A program made the translations under genes and the position numbers. 64,000 bases of DNA from Selaginella tamariscina (lineage: Eukaryota; Streptophyta; Lycopodiopsida; Selaginellales; Selaginellaceae), in assembly GCA_003024785.1 (NCBI GenBank), contig PUQB01000162.1:239655-303654 (forward strand). The letters are read 5' to 3'. Under the pieces are notes generated by a model. It was given only the letters and a program-made list of their open reading frames with translations, had not been told where the DNA came from and did not search any database. This document shows positions 24,251-35,615 of this stretch, one piece after another. Every line of letters starts with the position of its first letter. Within the stretch, counting starts at the first letter, position 1.

Positions 24251-24539
24251 GCGCGATGATCAAATCCGACGGTCCTTATTTATCCACATCACTTGACTAA
24301 CACGTGTCTGTCGCTTCCTTATTGTTTGCAATGCCTTTATATATTATAAATAAAATGCACTGGTTTATTATATTGTAATGTAATAATAAATATAACTTAT
24401 ATCATGGATATTCTATGAGAATATCCTCTCCTCATCTTTACACGCATACATCTCTCTCTCACACACACACACTTAACTAAATAAAACTCGATAAATTAAA
24501 AGAAAATGATATTTAATGTACATAAAACAAATGACCTAC
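24251..24539. other. Spacer between propeller gene and AAA remnant
   Basis: The spacer holds a CACGTG G-box at about 24301 and a (CT)n/(CA)n tract near 24450-24472. The G-box lies about 50 bases upstream of the first recognised propeller exon on the minus strand, so it could be a promoter site; this is only inferred from position. Confidence 0.3.
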
Positions 24540-25035
24540 CCAGATATAATTTCTTAACCACCAAACTTCTTAAAGCTTTCTTTAGATACAGTGGGTCTTA
24601 CTATTTTCAATGCCCGTGAATAAAATCCTGGTAAATTATATTGTACTGCACCTATAATAAAATAGCATATATATAATTCCTATTTCCACTCATAATATAC
24701 TAATATATTATTTACATAACACACCATATAGTATATATGTGTTTATATATAAATATTTCATTGTTTTGTATAGATATTAAGATATAATATAAACTTACAT
24801 TTTCTAGTTTAAAAAGCGCTGGGTCCAAGCTCACGAATGGGTATCATAGACGCTTCCTCGCAAAGAGCGCGGATATCATGTCCCAAATAAATCTACAAAT
24901 ACGTGTGTGTGTGTGTGTGTGCGGCCATTATATTTTATATAAGTTTGAATGTATATAGTAAATGTATGTTATCAAGAGGCTTACCATCAGTTGCGTTCAC
25001 AATCCTTTGCGTTTCAGAGTTTAATGTAAATGAAG
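24540..25035 (-). pseudogene. C-terminal exons of spastin-like AAA ATPase
   Basis: Three exon-like pieces are seen on the minus strand: SETQRIVNATDG (about 25020-24985, then GTAAG), YLGHDIRALCEEASMIPIRE followed by LGPSAF (about 24890-24810), and RALKIVRPTVSKESFKKFGG with a stop (about 24620-24550). They correspond to the end of the AAA module (sensor-2/alpha-helical lid) and the C-terminal VRPS-type segment of meiotic-clade AAA ATPases such as spastin and katanin-like proteins, which remodel microtubules. The Walker A and B parts are absent; upstream sequence is an inverted dispersed repeat. Exon phases do not join cleanly and a stop interrupts the second piece, so this is most likely a gene remnant. 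Confidence 0.65.
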
Positions 25036-25129
25036 AAGTTAGAGAGAGAGAGAGAGAGAAAGTGCAACCAATTTAAATTTATACATGTGCAAATTATTGA
25101 CACAGCATTTATCTGTTAGAAAATAGCAA

Positions 25130-25640
25130 ATACAATACGTGTATATATTATATATATATATATAATTATAGGCATATATGCTCATAATATATGAATTCTT
25201 ACATATGTACATCAGCATCAGTATAAGTTACTTTTATATATTGATTACTAACTATATATCCCCTTTCCCCAATAATCTATCTTTATATTTTTTATTTGAA
25301 ATTTATTTATATTCTATTTCATCTCAAATTTTATCATCAAAATTTATTTTTTAATTTATAAATTTTGTACTTTAAAATGTTGAGTGTAAATTTCAAATTA
25401 AATTTAGATCATTTAAAAAAAAAATAAAAAATAATAATAAAATAATAAAATTTTGAATTTTATTAAATAGTAAAATTTTACATATATGTAATAGGTAAAT
25501 GTATATGGTATATAAATAAATATGTATACATATATGTAAATTTTGTAATTTATACATTTGAAAAAGAATTATTTTATAAGTTCAATAAATAATATATATA
25601 TATATATATATATATTTCATATTGTAACAGCTTTCAACTT
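25130..25640 (-). repeat. Dispersed AT-rich repeat, inverted partial copy
   Basis: The sequence corresponds to 3540-4010 in reverse complement; landmarks are gaattcttacatatgtacat (25191) and catattgtaacagcttt (25618). It abuts the AAA gene remnant. Confidence 0.6.
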
Positions 25641-26280
25641 GTGTATGAGTATAGAATTTGTTCGGTGTAAAACTTGGCATAAATTATGCCACAATGAAGA
25701 ATATATATACATGTTTACCGAATGTAATATAACTAAAATATATATAAATGCAAAAGAAAATTTTTAAAATGTAAAAAAAGATTAACTATTATTATTAATA
25801 AAATCAATATTAATAATTTAAAACTCTACTTTTTAAATGAATTAAGACTGTACCAAGTGATTAACTATGTTACTTAAATTCCCTTGGCTCCTAAGCAGTG
25901 AATGCATGGTTCAGTTTATTATCGCGAGCCAAACTTCAATACATCGTCGGCTAGATTTGTTTACATTTATTATACGATTATCTAAATATATAAAATTATA
26001 TAAATATGTTCATTTGCATGTTAATACTTAAACTCAATTTCAGTTTTAAATTTATCTATATTGTTGTATATCTTAATATCAGCATTAACTATTAAATACA
26101 AATATTTTATTTTTAAAAGTTAAAACATTATATCATTATTTAATTTTCTAATGATCATCAAACAAATATTAAATAGTATAATATTAAGTATAATCAATAA
26201 TGCACATCGAACGGCAACGCAACACGCGGCTGCTAAATGTTTTAAATTAGAAATTAGGGATGACAAAAAGCCCTAAAACA
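25641..26280. other. AT-rich upstream region of the 247-aa gene
   Basis: No ORF or RNA is recognised. The last 100 bases become GC-richer toward the gene, as in plant 5' leaders. Confidence 0.4.
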
Positions 26281-26286
26281 GAGGAA

Positions 26287-26294
26287 TTAGGGTT
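26287..26294 (+). promoter_or_regulatory. Telo-box-like motif TTAGGGTT
   Basis: TTAGGGTT lies 16 bases upstream of the first ATG in the leader. Telo-boxes (AAACCCTAA in either orientation) are known near the transcription start of plant housekeeping and translation genes. A related CCCTAAAA lies at about 26271. Confidence 0.4.
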
Positions 26295-26309
26295 ATTGAG
26301 AGCGCGGCG

Positions 26310-26429
26310 ATGGCGGCAGTGTCGAATCGAGGCGCCACACGACGCTTTACACAACGCCTCATCAGAATCGCGTCCGCATCTCGCTCTTGGATTCTGCCAA
26401 GCGTAAGAACAAAAAAATTATCAGAATGA
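26310..26429 (+). CDS. Upstream ORF overlapping the main start (39 aa)
   Basis: A 39-codon frame begins MAAVSNRGATRRFTQRL and ends at TGA 26427-26429, overlapping the main ATG at 26426 as ATGA. The peptide is Arg/Ser-rich and has a single acidic residue, its C-terminal Glu, like a mitochondrial presequence. It may be a regulatory uORF, or the true N terminus if a base were missing before 26426. No homology is recognised. Overlap of this type would allow reinitiation or leaky scanning. Confidence 0.35.
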   Translation: MAAVSNRGATRRFTQRLIRIASASRSWILPSVRTKKLSE

Positions 26430-28009
26430 GTGATTATGAAGTCGTGGATCCGAACTTGGTGCCGCCAAAGACCCCCGAGGGTGAGTATATTGTATTTTTG
26501 TCATATATATGTATAAATTTGATGCTATTTACTTAATATTGTGGTGTTTAATGGTAAAAAAATGTGTTTTTGTGAATCATATGTAATACCCTGTGTTTAC
26601 ATAGACTTCTTACATAAAACAAAATTAAATACTAAATCACATGGATAAGAAAAACCGAAAGTAAAAATTTAATGCTGAAATTTTACAAGCAAAAGGTTAT
26701 ACATGTATGTCCATGTATGTATATACGTGAGTATAGCTACATGTAATGCACACACACAGACACACTCACTCATATTTTGTAATAGATGTTCATAGATGTA
26801 TATAACTATATATTTATATGATATTACAGATAAGAAGTCTGAAGTTCTTGCTGGAATCATGAGTGGTGAACAATCTGAGGTTCTTCGGAAGGTTTTAGAC
26901 ACCCTTGAGGAGCTGAAGGTCGAGAATGAGGAAATGAAGAGGAAACAAGAGGAGCTGAAGGTTGAGAATGAGGAAATGAAGAGGAAACAAGAGGAGCATC
27001 AGCTGATGTTAGATTCTGCTCGGGCAGTGGCCCTACGATTCTTCCTGGATTACGTGCATAGTCTGTACACGGTTGGAGCGGGCCATTCTAAGGAATTCTT
27101 GTATAATTTTGATTCCAAAATGACTTTGCAGCTCGAACACACTCTTCAGGGTATGCATATGTATATATTTAGAATGTCTATTTTTAAACTCTCACGCATG
27201 CACATATTTAAGATCTAATTACGGTTTAGATCATGTTTTAACTACATGTATGTGTTATGATATCACATAATCTTGTTTAGAGAGTGTAATAGATATGCTC
27301 AAGTCGAAAGATCACTTTTTCAAGTTTAGCTTGAAATAAACCATATATATATGATGAGAATATTTATATATATAAATAGACAAATGTACAGTAGTATCGT
27401 CAATATATATGAATATAACTTATGTATATTTCTGAGCCAAAGTGGATATATATATATATATGACTAAATGATAAAGATGCAGACATGTAGTTGAACAAAT
27501 CATCAATTAGTTTTGAACGGTTTGCAGGGTGCAAATGTGAGGTTCTACTGACGAAAGATAAATGGAAGAAGGTCTTGAATTTACAAACCAGGTCGAGTGA
27601 GATTTCGGCTTCTCATGCACATACCAGCTCTCTGAAGAAAATAGCCATCTCATTGCTGTCTCCGGTATTTATACAATATATACTAATGATTTTACACTAT
27701 ATTATATATAGCCATCTCATTACTGTTTTTGGTACTTATACAGTATATATTAATGATTTTACACTATATTATATGTATGTGTGTGAGTGTGATGCAGGAT
27801 TCTGCAAGTCTTCTTAAAGACGACATTGAAACTTGTAAAGAGCTGTTTCTTGAGCTGTTTTGCATCACACCAGAAAATGTGATGGCTTCTGACGATCCCA
27901 TCTACAAGGAGAACTTCCCCCTGTTTCAAAAGAACAAAAGGAAGATCGGGGGAAAGACCACTGGTAAGCTAATAATATATATAGTGTATGGTAGTCTTGT
28001 CGGTAGTAT

Positions 28010-28056
<47 letters not shown>

Positions 28057-28136
28057 CCATTTTGGTTACAGGTGCAGTTAAAGACTTTGTGGATGGCCTT
28101 CACAAGGAAGAGGAGGAACTTTTGCCCACGGAATGA
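26426..28136 (+). CDS. Unknown 247-aa coiled-coil protein, five exons
   Basis: Exons 26426-26480, 26830-27150, 27528-27664, 27798-27963 and 28072-28136 all have GT-AG borders and matching phases. Together they give 744 bases, 247 residues and a stop, without any frame break. The N terminus is MSDYEVVDPNLVPPKTPEDK. Residues about 30-80 form a charged heptad-like coiled coil with the exact duplication of EELKVENEEMKRKQ. The middle part has LDSARAVALRFFLDYVHSLY, and the C-terminal half is charged, ending EEEELLPTE. There is no signal peptide or membrane segment. I do not recognise the family. Introns carry (TA)n and (GT)n(GA)n tracts. A telo-box and an overlapping uORF precede it. It is the best candidate for an intact host gene in the window. 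Confidence 0.75.
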
Positions 28137-29849
28137 AGAGGGATGAAACTTGCACGTACGTGTGTGTGTGTGTGTGTGTGGGGGGGGGGGGGCCGCTTTA
28201 CTCACATTTCTTTACAGGTGCTTTTGAAGAAATATAGTAGATTAGGCTTACTTACATCATCCACTATTACTGTCCATTTTTTAATGGACCATTTTTGTGT
28301 AAATACGAAAATATATAAGTGACCTTTTATATACTTGTCTGATTCTTCTGTGTGATATGGAGGTAGTTATTTGTTGAGATTCGACTCACATAGAGATCAT
28401 ATATGTACATTGATCTGTACATCCTTCCATACATTAATAAGGCAATACATTAACCCAAACAAAAATCTTGTTAATGCTTAATTTATTCATAATATTTCTT
28501 TCATTCTTAATAAACAAGCATGCACATACAATACATAGATATAAATAGATACGTCCATACATTCACACACACATATACATTTACACACACAGCTTTAAAT
28601 TAGCAATAGATGTGCACGCTATGCAACTTGGAATATTCTAAAGAAGACCATGATTTATTTTTTACAACTAGAAGATATTATAACAAGTATATAATATATC
28701 ATTTATATCATAGACATGGATTATTAAATCACATGTATATAAGTTTGTATATAGTAAACATTACACAAACATATATACGCTGCATGGCTGTAGATATGTA
28801 TATATACATAGATATGTAGACATGCATGTTGTGTATATATATATGCAACATACATGCACGTAGGTTTAAACTGTCTGTATATAATGCTTTTTTTGTATAT
28901 CATTGTATGTGAATGTGTGTGGTGTGCAATTGTATATGACACACTACTTGTCTGGCGATGTTCTCTTCAGTTGAACCTTTTTGTATATATATGCATATGA
29001 TGCATTATATATTGTTTGTCATGTGGTGCGCCCATGTGATTATGAGTGTGTGTGTGCGTGTGTGTGTGAATTTATGTGTAACATATACGTCCAATTATTT
29101 TCACAAATAACATATATATTTTCAAAGCTTTTGTTTTTCTTGTTCCCCCAAACTTATTGCAATTATATAAATATAATTGCAATATATATTATATATGTAT
29201 ATGTATATGTATATATGAAAACTTGTATATTTTATTACATTAAGGATTATTCAACTTTGATATTTATATTTGAATTTTACAAGAAAAGATATAAATATGA
29301 ATATTAAAAATATTTTATATTGAAAAATATAAAACTATATTTCTTTTGTACAATATCATTAGTTATAAACATTAGAACAGTCAAGAATGTATTTTGATCA
29401 TGGTTATTTATTGTTTCTTATAAATAACCCTAGATATACATATTTATCGTGATACTTTATATACATATACATATATGAATCTATGTATTAATAAATATTT
29501 AATGTATCCAAAGATATACACTTTGCAATATTACCTGATTATTTAGATAGTAGAACACAATTTTTATAATACTTGTAACCTATTTGAGCACACATCCAAA
29601 TATACAGATATCATAATATATATGTCTATACAAAATATATTATAAGATGTATATATAATATGTATATACAAATACATGTATCTGCTATAAATTTAGATAT
29701 ATGCACAATTTATGTTGTATATATTTAACTATATCTTCTTGCATCTCCTTCTTTGATACTACCGATATGAATATGGATAAAAGGTGGATCATATATATAT
29801 AAATACGCACACACACACATCAAGACAACGTATGTAGGTATCACAAGTG
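28137..29849. other. AT-rich intergenic stretch with microsatellites
   Basis: The first 300 bases probably hold the 3' untranslated region of the preceding gene, including a (GT)n(G)n tract at 28160-28192. The rest is dominated by TATA- and TGTG-type simple sequence; the ORFs there are low-complexity and not called. Confidence 0.45.
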
Positions 29850-31420
29850 TGTTTATTTAAATTGTGAAAGTCGACTAAATATTTAATACGAATATACATC
29901 TACTACATCTACCTTTAAATATAAACTGTGTGTGTGTGTGTGATAACATTTGTTTAAGAAATAATAATAATATGAAATTAAAATATATCAACAATAAATT
30001 AATTTTAAAAGATAACAACTCAAACTACATGTAAAACATGGTAACAAACTGGTATTTCATTGTAGATAGGGGTTTTAATATTAGACTTTATCTTAGTAAG
30101 GATAACATGTGAAGTTGTATTGTGTGTTTTAACAAGGTCTGCCATATTACACCTTGAGCGTATGATCGTGACCATCCAGGATATCAAGTCTCTCTGTGGC
30201 ATCTCAATACTGCCTCACTGATGTGCCCTCTTTGGGCATACCCACCTACGTCCAGGAAACCGCATGGAGAAGAAGAGAGTTTCTATATCTTCTAAGTAAC
30301 CATTAGTGCAACCAATGGCTCAGACATCTCATCTGCCAGGGATCTTATCTCATCCACCTCACCGTAATCCGAATGTGCACTTAGTATCACTGTCCATGGA
30401 ACAGAGTCGTGCCGGGGCATCAGATGGAAGAAGACTTCAGCTGTTTATATACTTCTCTGTGGCATCCCTTTGAAAAGATCCTCAATATCTGAGAGAAGAC
30501 CATACTGAGAGAATGCATTCATCATGAGATTACATAATGTTCAAGCATCGAGTCGAATAAGAACTTGGCCTGTTCGATATGCCCGGTCTGGGCATATGCT
30601 ATAAGCATAGTGGTTGAACATATAATATCATGCACGGACATTCGTTCGTAGATTCTCTCCGCAGATTCGAACTCTGAGGCCTTAGTGAAAACCTTTCGAA
30701 TGAATTCAGATCCCTCTCCGGCATCAAATGGAAGAGTTCCCCGGCGCAGTCGATATGACCATTCTGGGCATATGCATTCCATGACACAGTTTCTAACCGG
30801 CATCTTCTCGAAGAGCTCTCGGCCTCCTCGAGGTGAGAATCCAGACAACATGGTAGTTCAAATCACGTTTCTCTGTGGCAGTCAATCGAATAAGTTCTTG
30901 GCTTCCAAGAAGATGCAGAGTAACCAAATGGACCTCAGAATGGCTGTTCTTACTTAATTATAATTTATTATTTTATTATGATTATTTGTATTATATTTAT
31001 TATTATTTATATTAATCAATTAATTTATTATTATTTATTACTTTTATTATGTTTTATTTATATTCTTTATATATGTTATTTTTATTATGATTACGCACGA
31101 AGCTTATAACTTAATTATGTTATAAATAAGTTGTAATTATCTCTGTACTCAACACCATCCATTTAGAAATGAGACATGGCCCTTGAAGACGGATGATTTC
31201 TTCCCGTAAGTTAAAGATACACGTACACATATATATACATACTAATATATACATCATGTATATATCATACATACATACATATGTGCAGATATGCTGACGA
31301 TTGTAAGTGACCACTAAGCTCTCTAACGTATCTCTTATATGCTGCTTGACTTGTAAAGTATCCCGGTCTGTCATATGTATTATTATGTTATATTCAGCGA
31401 GGCAGCTTGAATTTTTAAAT
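29850..31420. repeat. Segmental duplication, copy A
   Basis: Blocks here recur in the same order at 34430-35450: a (TG)n-containing spacer with tttaagaaataataataata, PPR debris on the minus strand, and cagcgaggcagcttgaattt, which is the start of an alpha-mannosidase exon. Copy A is longer in the PPR part. Confidence 0.7.
30130..30900 (-). pseudogene. PPR gene remnant in copy A
   Basis: Read on the minus strand, the block gives a run of pentatricopeptide motifs in changing frames: FEKMPVRN, YERMSVHDIICSTTMLIAYA, QTGHIEQAKFLFDSMLE, then FFHLMPRHDSVPWTVILSAH, and finally YAQRGHISEA with MPQRDLISWMV. PPR proteins bind organellar RNA through such 31-36 residue repeats. The pattern with M-P-x-R-D and AYAQ-x-GHI resembles PLS-type repeats. 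Frames break about every 100-300 bases and no start or C-terminal extension is seen. Confidence 0.75.
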
Positions 31421-31720
31421 GTATTCATAAAACATGTTGATACTAATCCTATGAAGGCAGTACATATGTAATCCATTTAAAGAATCCAAACAATATCCAA
31501 AATATTGTTTTCCCAGAAGAGTTACCAATTACTAAGTGAGAACGTATTATGTAAAAGCAAACTTGGGGGTTTCTCCGAATAACTGGCTTTATTTTAAAGC
31601 TTCAGTCCCGCCACTTGGTTTAGCACATGCTACGTGTGCAGTGCATCAACAAACACAGGTTTGTAATGTGTATGTATGTGTGTATGCGTGTATACGGTAT
31701 ACATGTTATATCTGAGTATT

Positions 31721-31827
31721 TGCATGCAGATAAAGTTTCGACTATGACTCATTCAAATGATACAAGCTCTGTTGAGATTGGTTTTGATTCAAAACTTCAT
31801 TCAGCTACCAATTCTAAGTCAGAGGTA

Positions 31828-31867
<40 letters not shown>

Positions 31868-32534
31868 TGCATATGTGTATATATTGTAATTATGTAAACA
31901 AACCAGGGATCAGGCTGAAACTCCAGTATGCTGGGGATGGACATTTACGTTCTCTTTCTCTCTCACACACACACTGTATTAGTCTCCAGAAGTCCGTATT
32001 AGTCTCCTTTCTACTTGCAAGCACTCTGTACGTGTTTTGGACACGTAGGTTTTAATTTAAAACTTTCTACCCTAAAAGGTAAAGGGATAAAGGGTAAAGG
32101 TAGAAGTAAGATAAAATAAATAATTAAAATTATTTACTAATTATTGTTTATTGTACAGGGTGCTGCAGTGCGGTTTTCACGGCATGTGTATTAGCAGCAA
32201 TTAGAGTAATACATATTAGACAATATGAGAGAAGTGAGGAACCACTTGAGCCTTTGAGAGGGGAAGCTCAAACAAGAAATGAAGCAACTGCAGCTCTCAC
32301 TGCTGTGGATGCTTCTACTACTACTATTGTGCAGCCTGAAAGATTGTAAGACACTCTTGTTCATAAGTTCACATAAATAAGTACTGTAGTTGAATATTAG
32401 AATGTAGCAAAGCGAATATAATTTATTCTGAGATTGTTGGTAATACCAAATGATCAAATGTTCGAAACATTATAAGCACGTCCGTTTCCTTCTTGGATAT
32501 AAATAATCTGTTACACGTCACTAGCAGAAAATAC

Positions 32535-32570
<36 letters not shown>

Positions 32571-33209
32571 GCAAATAGAATTTAGATACACACAGACATA
32601 TAATAACATGCCCATCTAATACTTTAATTGAGTATAATTGATGTAAAAAGCAATAAATTAAATAATAATAAATGAATGTGACAAAGCCAGTGCATACAGT
32701 TATATCAGAACCTTCATGTAAACAAACAACTCAACAGTATATATATTACAATTATCATATAGTCTCACCGTGTAAATATTATAGTATTTGTACAGTACAT
32801 GTAGTACATATACATATGACCATGTATTAGCTTGTTTGTGTATTATGTTATTGCATTAAAATAATCAATTTTGTACTTATATATACATAATATACTAAAT
32901 ATTACGAATTTTAGGTACTAATTCAAGAGGTATGGAATGCAAGATGGGAAAAAGTACAATTTATGAAATGGTCCAAGGAAGCTGAAGTGGTGAATATTCT
33001 ACTAAATAGAGGTAGACCTTACAACATAACTTGGTAAGAAAATGCACATCTTTAATACACACACACACACACCACACACACACACACATATTGTTCATGT
33101 ATCTATAAGTAGGTATGTATACATGTACATCTATCCAAGTTATGATAGTGTAAATTCGAAAATATATATAACGTCTTTTTCAGCTGACAAACACACATAC
33201 ATACATACA

Positions 33210-33246
<37 letters not shown>

Positions 33247-33782
33247 CATATTATGATTATATATATGTGTATTTGTATCTACATGTACCATGGATCATAC
33301 GTTTATAGCATATATGTATATGCATCGTACTTGTATATACTAAACAAGATCTTGGTTCTTACGATTTACTAAAACCTATAACATTTCTTTAGTAAATTAA
33401 TACTATATAACCTGCATCAACGTAATCATACAATAGTGCTAATTAATAATATATTTTATTTATATGTTGCAGTTCCAAAGATTTCTGGACTTGTTTGGAA
33501 AAGTATGGACTCGACCTTTCAAAAGCAATGCTAAAACTAAACTGGTTGCTTGTTGCAAGGTGTTGTGTGTGTGTAGTTTCATAGAACGTTTGTAAGTTTA
33601 TAATCTTCATAGATGTAATTACATCTCTCTCTCTCTCTCTCTCTGTGTGTGTGCATCGCGTTGCGGCTAGGATGTACATAAGCAGAATGAAGTTTGGGAA
33701 ACTCAAGAACTTAAAAATATGGATCTTTTTTAGGCACACATGTACACATTCAGATATTATAAGTTATGTATGTATTAATTAG
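31721..33782 (+). CDS. Candidate multi-exon gene of unknown function
   Basis: Exon-like pieces: 31725-31827 (serine-rich, DTSSVEIGFDSKLHSATNSK), about 32158-32348 (ACVLAAIRVIHIRQYE, a possible short hydrophobic segment, then GEAQTRNEATAALTAV), 32915-33033 (VLIQEVWNARWEKVQF), 33473-33559 (KDFWTCLEKYGLDLSKAMLK) and 33671-33782 (ending at TAG). The last three join in phase with GT-AG borders. The first two do not join cleanly: a one-base gap in the TTTT run near 32175 would restore the frame. No start codon exon was found and I recognise no domain. It may be a gene, or a remnant lying between the two duplicated blocks. Confidence 0.35.
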
Positions 33783-34429
33783 TAATTTAGTTTATTAATT
33801 ATCACATTGCTACATAGACGAGCATCAGATTTAGAAAGCTCCTGACAAGTCAGGTAGTAAGATTTATTCATATTTTTGTTATAAAATGAAATAATAATAT
33901 TTTATCTTTTTAATATATCAACATTATTTGAATCTAGTTTACAACCAATAAAGATAAGTTATATATGTAATAGTACGCAATTGTATATACTCAATTTATT
34001 AATTTGATTTAACATAAATGCACTATAGTATGATAATTTTAGGCATGACAAATCACATTATTTATTAAGTATATAAATTTTTTTAAGTAATACTTGTATA
34101 TAAAGTATTTTTAAAATCAATCACATATGTAAGATTTCAAAGCTTATTACATATAATATAATAAATTAATACATGAAAATTCCCAAATAAAAAATAACTT
34201 TCAAATAAGTGATTATATTTAGTCTAGTCTATATATATGATATTTTTCAAGGAAACAAATATACTATTTTCATCAAAATTTAAAAATAAAAAATTGACTT
34301 AAAATTACGAAATAAAGGAATTTTTTTAATTTGTAAACAAGTAGATTTCTAGACCCAAAATGTAAATATAAAACTTTTAGGGGTATATAAGTAAATATGA
34401 TAATTTCAGGAGTATATATGTAATTTTCC
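33783..34429. other. AT-rich spacer
   Basis: No gene or RNA is visible. Near 34380-34430 are phrases like aattttcccttatt that resemble one arm of the MITE at 23760, without a second arm. Confidence 0.4.
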
Positions 34430-35450
34430 CTTATTTTAAATTATGAAAGCTGACTAAATATTTAATACTAATATACATCTACTGCATAATACCTTTAAAT
34501 ATAAAATGTGTGTGTGCGTGTGTGTGTATGTGCTATAACTTATGTTTAAGAAATAATAATAATATGAAATTGAAATATATCAACAATAATTATATTTTAA
34601 AAGATAACAATATAATTTAATTTTAAATGTTTTTTATTATATGTGTAATGTAAGTAAATTTTGATTCATCATTGAATTGCACGAGACTGCATTGTGTTCA
34701 AGCATCGAGTCGAATGTAAACTTGGCCTTGCGATATGCCCGCAGTGGGCATATGCTGTAACCATAATGGTTGAACATACAATATCATGCACGAACATTCG
34801 TTCATAGATTCTCTCCGCAGATTCGAGATCTAGACCTTAGTGAAAACCTGTAAAATGGTGTTCCACGAAGCCAGATCCCTCTCCGGCATCAAATGGAAGA
34901 GTTCCTCGGCTGAGTCAATATGACCGTTCGGGGCATATGCAGTAATCATGGCTTTCCATGACACAGAGTTTCCAACCGGCATCTTCTCGAAGAGCTTCTT
35001 GGCCTCCTCGAGGAGGGAACCTTGTGAGAATCCAGACAACATGGTAGTCCAGGAGATCACGTTCTTCTGTGGCATTCAATCGAATAAGTTCTTGGCTTCC
35101 TGGAGATGTCATTTTGGTTCAAGCATATCTTCTTAGTGCCGAGGTAAATCTTTTATTATAATTATTTGTTATATTTATTATTATTTAGTTAGTTATTTAT
35201 TTATATTTATTTAATTAAGTATTAATATTATTATTATTATTTATTATTTATTATTTTATTAGTATATTTATTTATTTATATATTATATTTACTATGATTA
35301 CGCAGCTGTCATTTACTGAAACTCTTTCTAGGATGGTCCATCCATTTATCTTGCCCCAAAACATGCTGCAAAGTTAAAGATAAGTTTATATATTTTATAC
35401 ATTTTGTAAATAGGCAGCGAGGCAGCTTGAATTTTTAAATGGATTAAAGA
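34430..35450. repeat. Segmental duplication, copy B
   Basis: Collinear with 29850-31420: spacer with taagaaataataataatatg, PPR debris (minus), AT-rich stretch with (TTA)n and the alpha-mannosidase exon start. The internal spacing is shorter than in copy A. Confidence 0.7.
34700..35140 (-). pseudogene. PPR gene remnant in copy B
   Basis: The frame 34830-35075 keeps two and a half PLS-type PPR repeats intact: MPQKNVISWTTMLSGFSQGS, then LFEKMPVGNSVSWKAMITAY and LFHLMPERDLASWNTILQVF. Downstream pieces (34690-34820) repeat the ERIYERMFVHDI-like block of copy A. The region is too short for a PPR protein, which normally has ten or more repeats, and it lacks both ends. Confidence 0.75.
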
Positions 35451-35574
35451 AAAGGGACCTTCAACTTATAGTTTAATAGGGAGTATTTCACAACACCATG
35501 ACGGTGTCAGTGGAACTCCAAAACAGCATGTTGCCAACGACTATGCAAAACGTATTGCAATAGGGGCTGCTGAG

Positions 35575-35576
<2 letters not shown>
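35414..35576 (+). pseudogene. Alpha-mannosidase (GH38) exon fragment
   Basis: An acceptor-like AG at 35412-35413 is followed by AARQLEFL and, after a shift near the AAAAGGGACC run, by [20 protein letters not shown] and [11 protein letters not shown]. This matches the conserved QHHD(A/G)[15 protein letters not shown] block of plant lysosomal/vacuolar class II alpha-mannosidases, glycosidases that trim N-glycans. The catalytic Asp and metal-site segments lie in earlier exons that are absent here. A (CT)n(CA)n tract at 35577-35613 directly follows. It is a lone exon, so a remnant. Confidence 0.75.

Positions 35577-35613
<37 letters not shown>

Positions 35614-35615
<2 letters not shown>

Noticed and set aside
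26406-26427. Possible intron GTAAGA...TTATCAG before the 247-aa gene
   Set aside because: At about 22 bases it is too short for a plant intron, and removing it leads to a stop.
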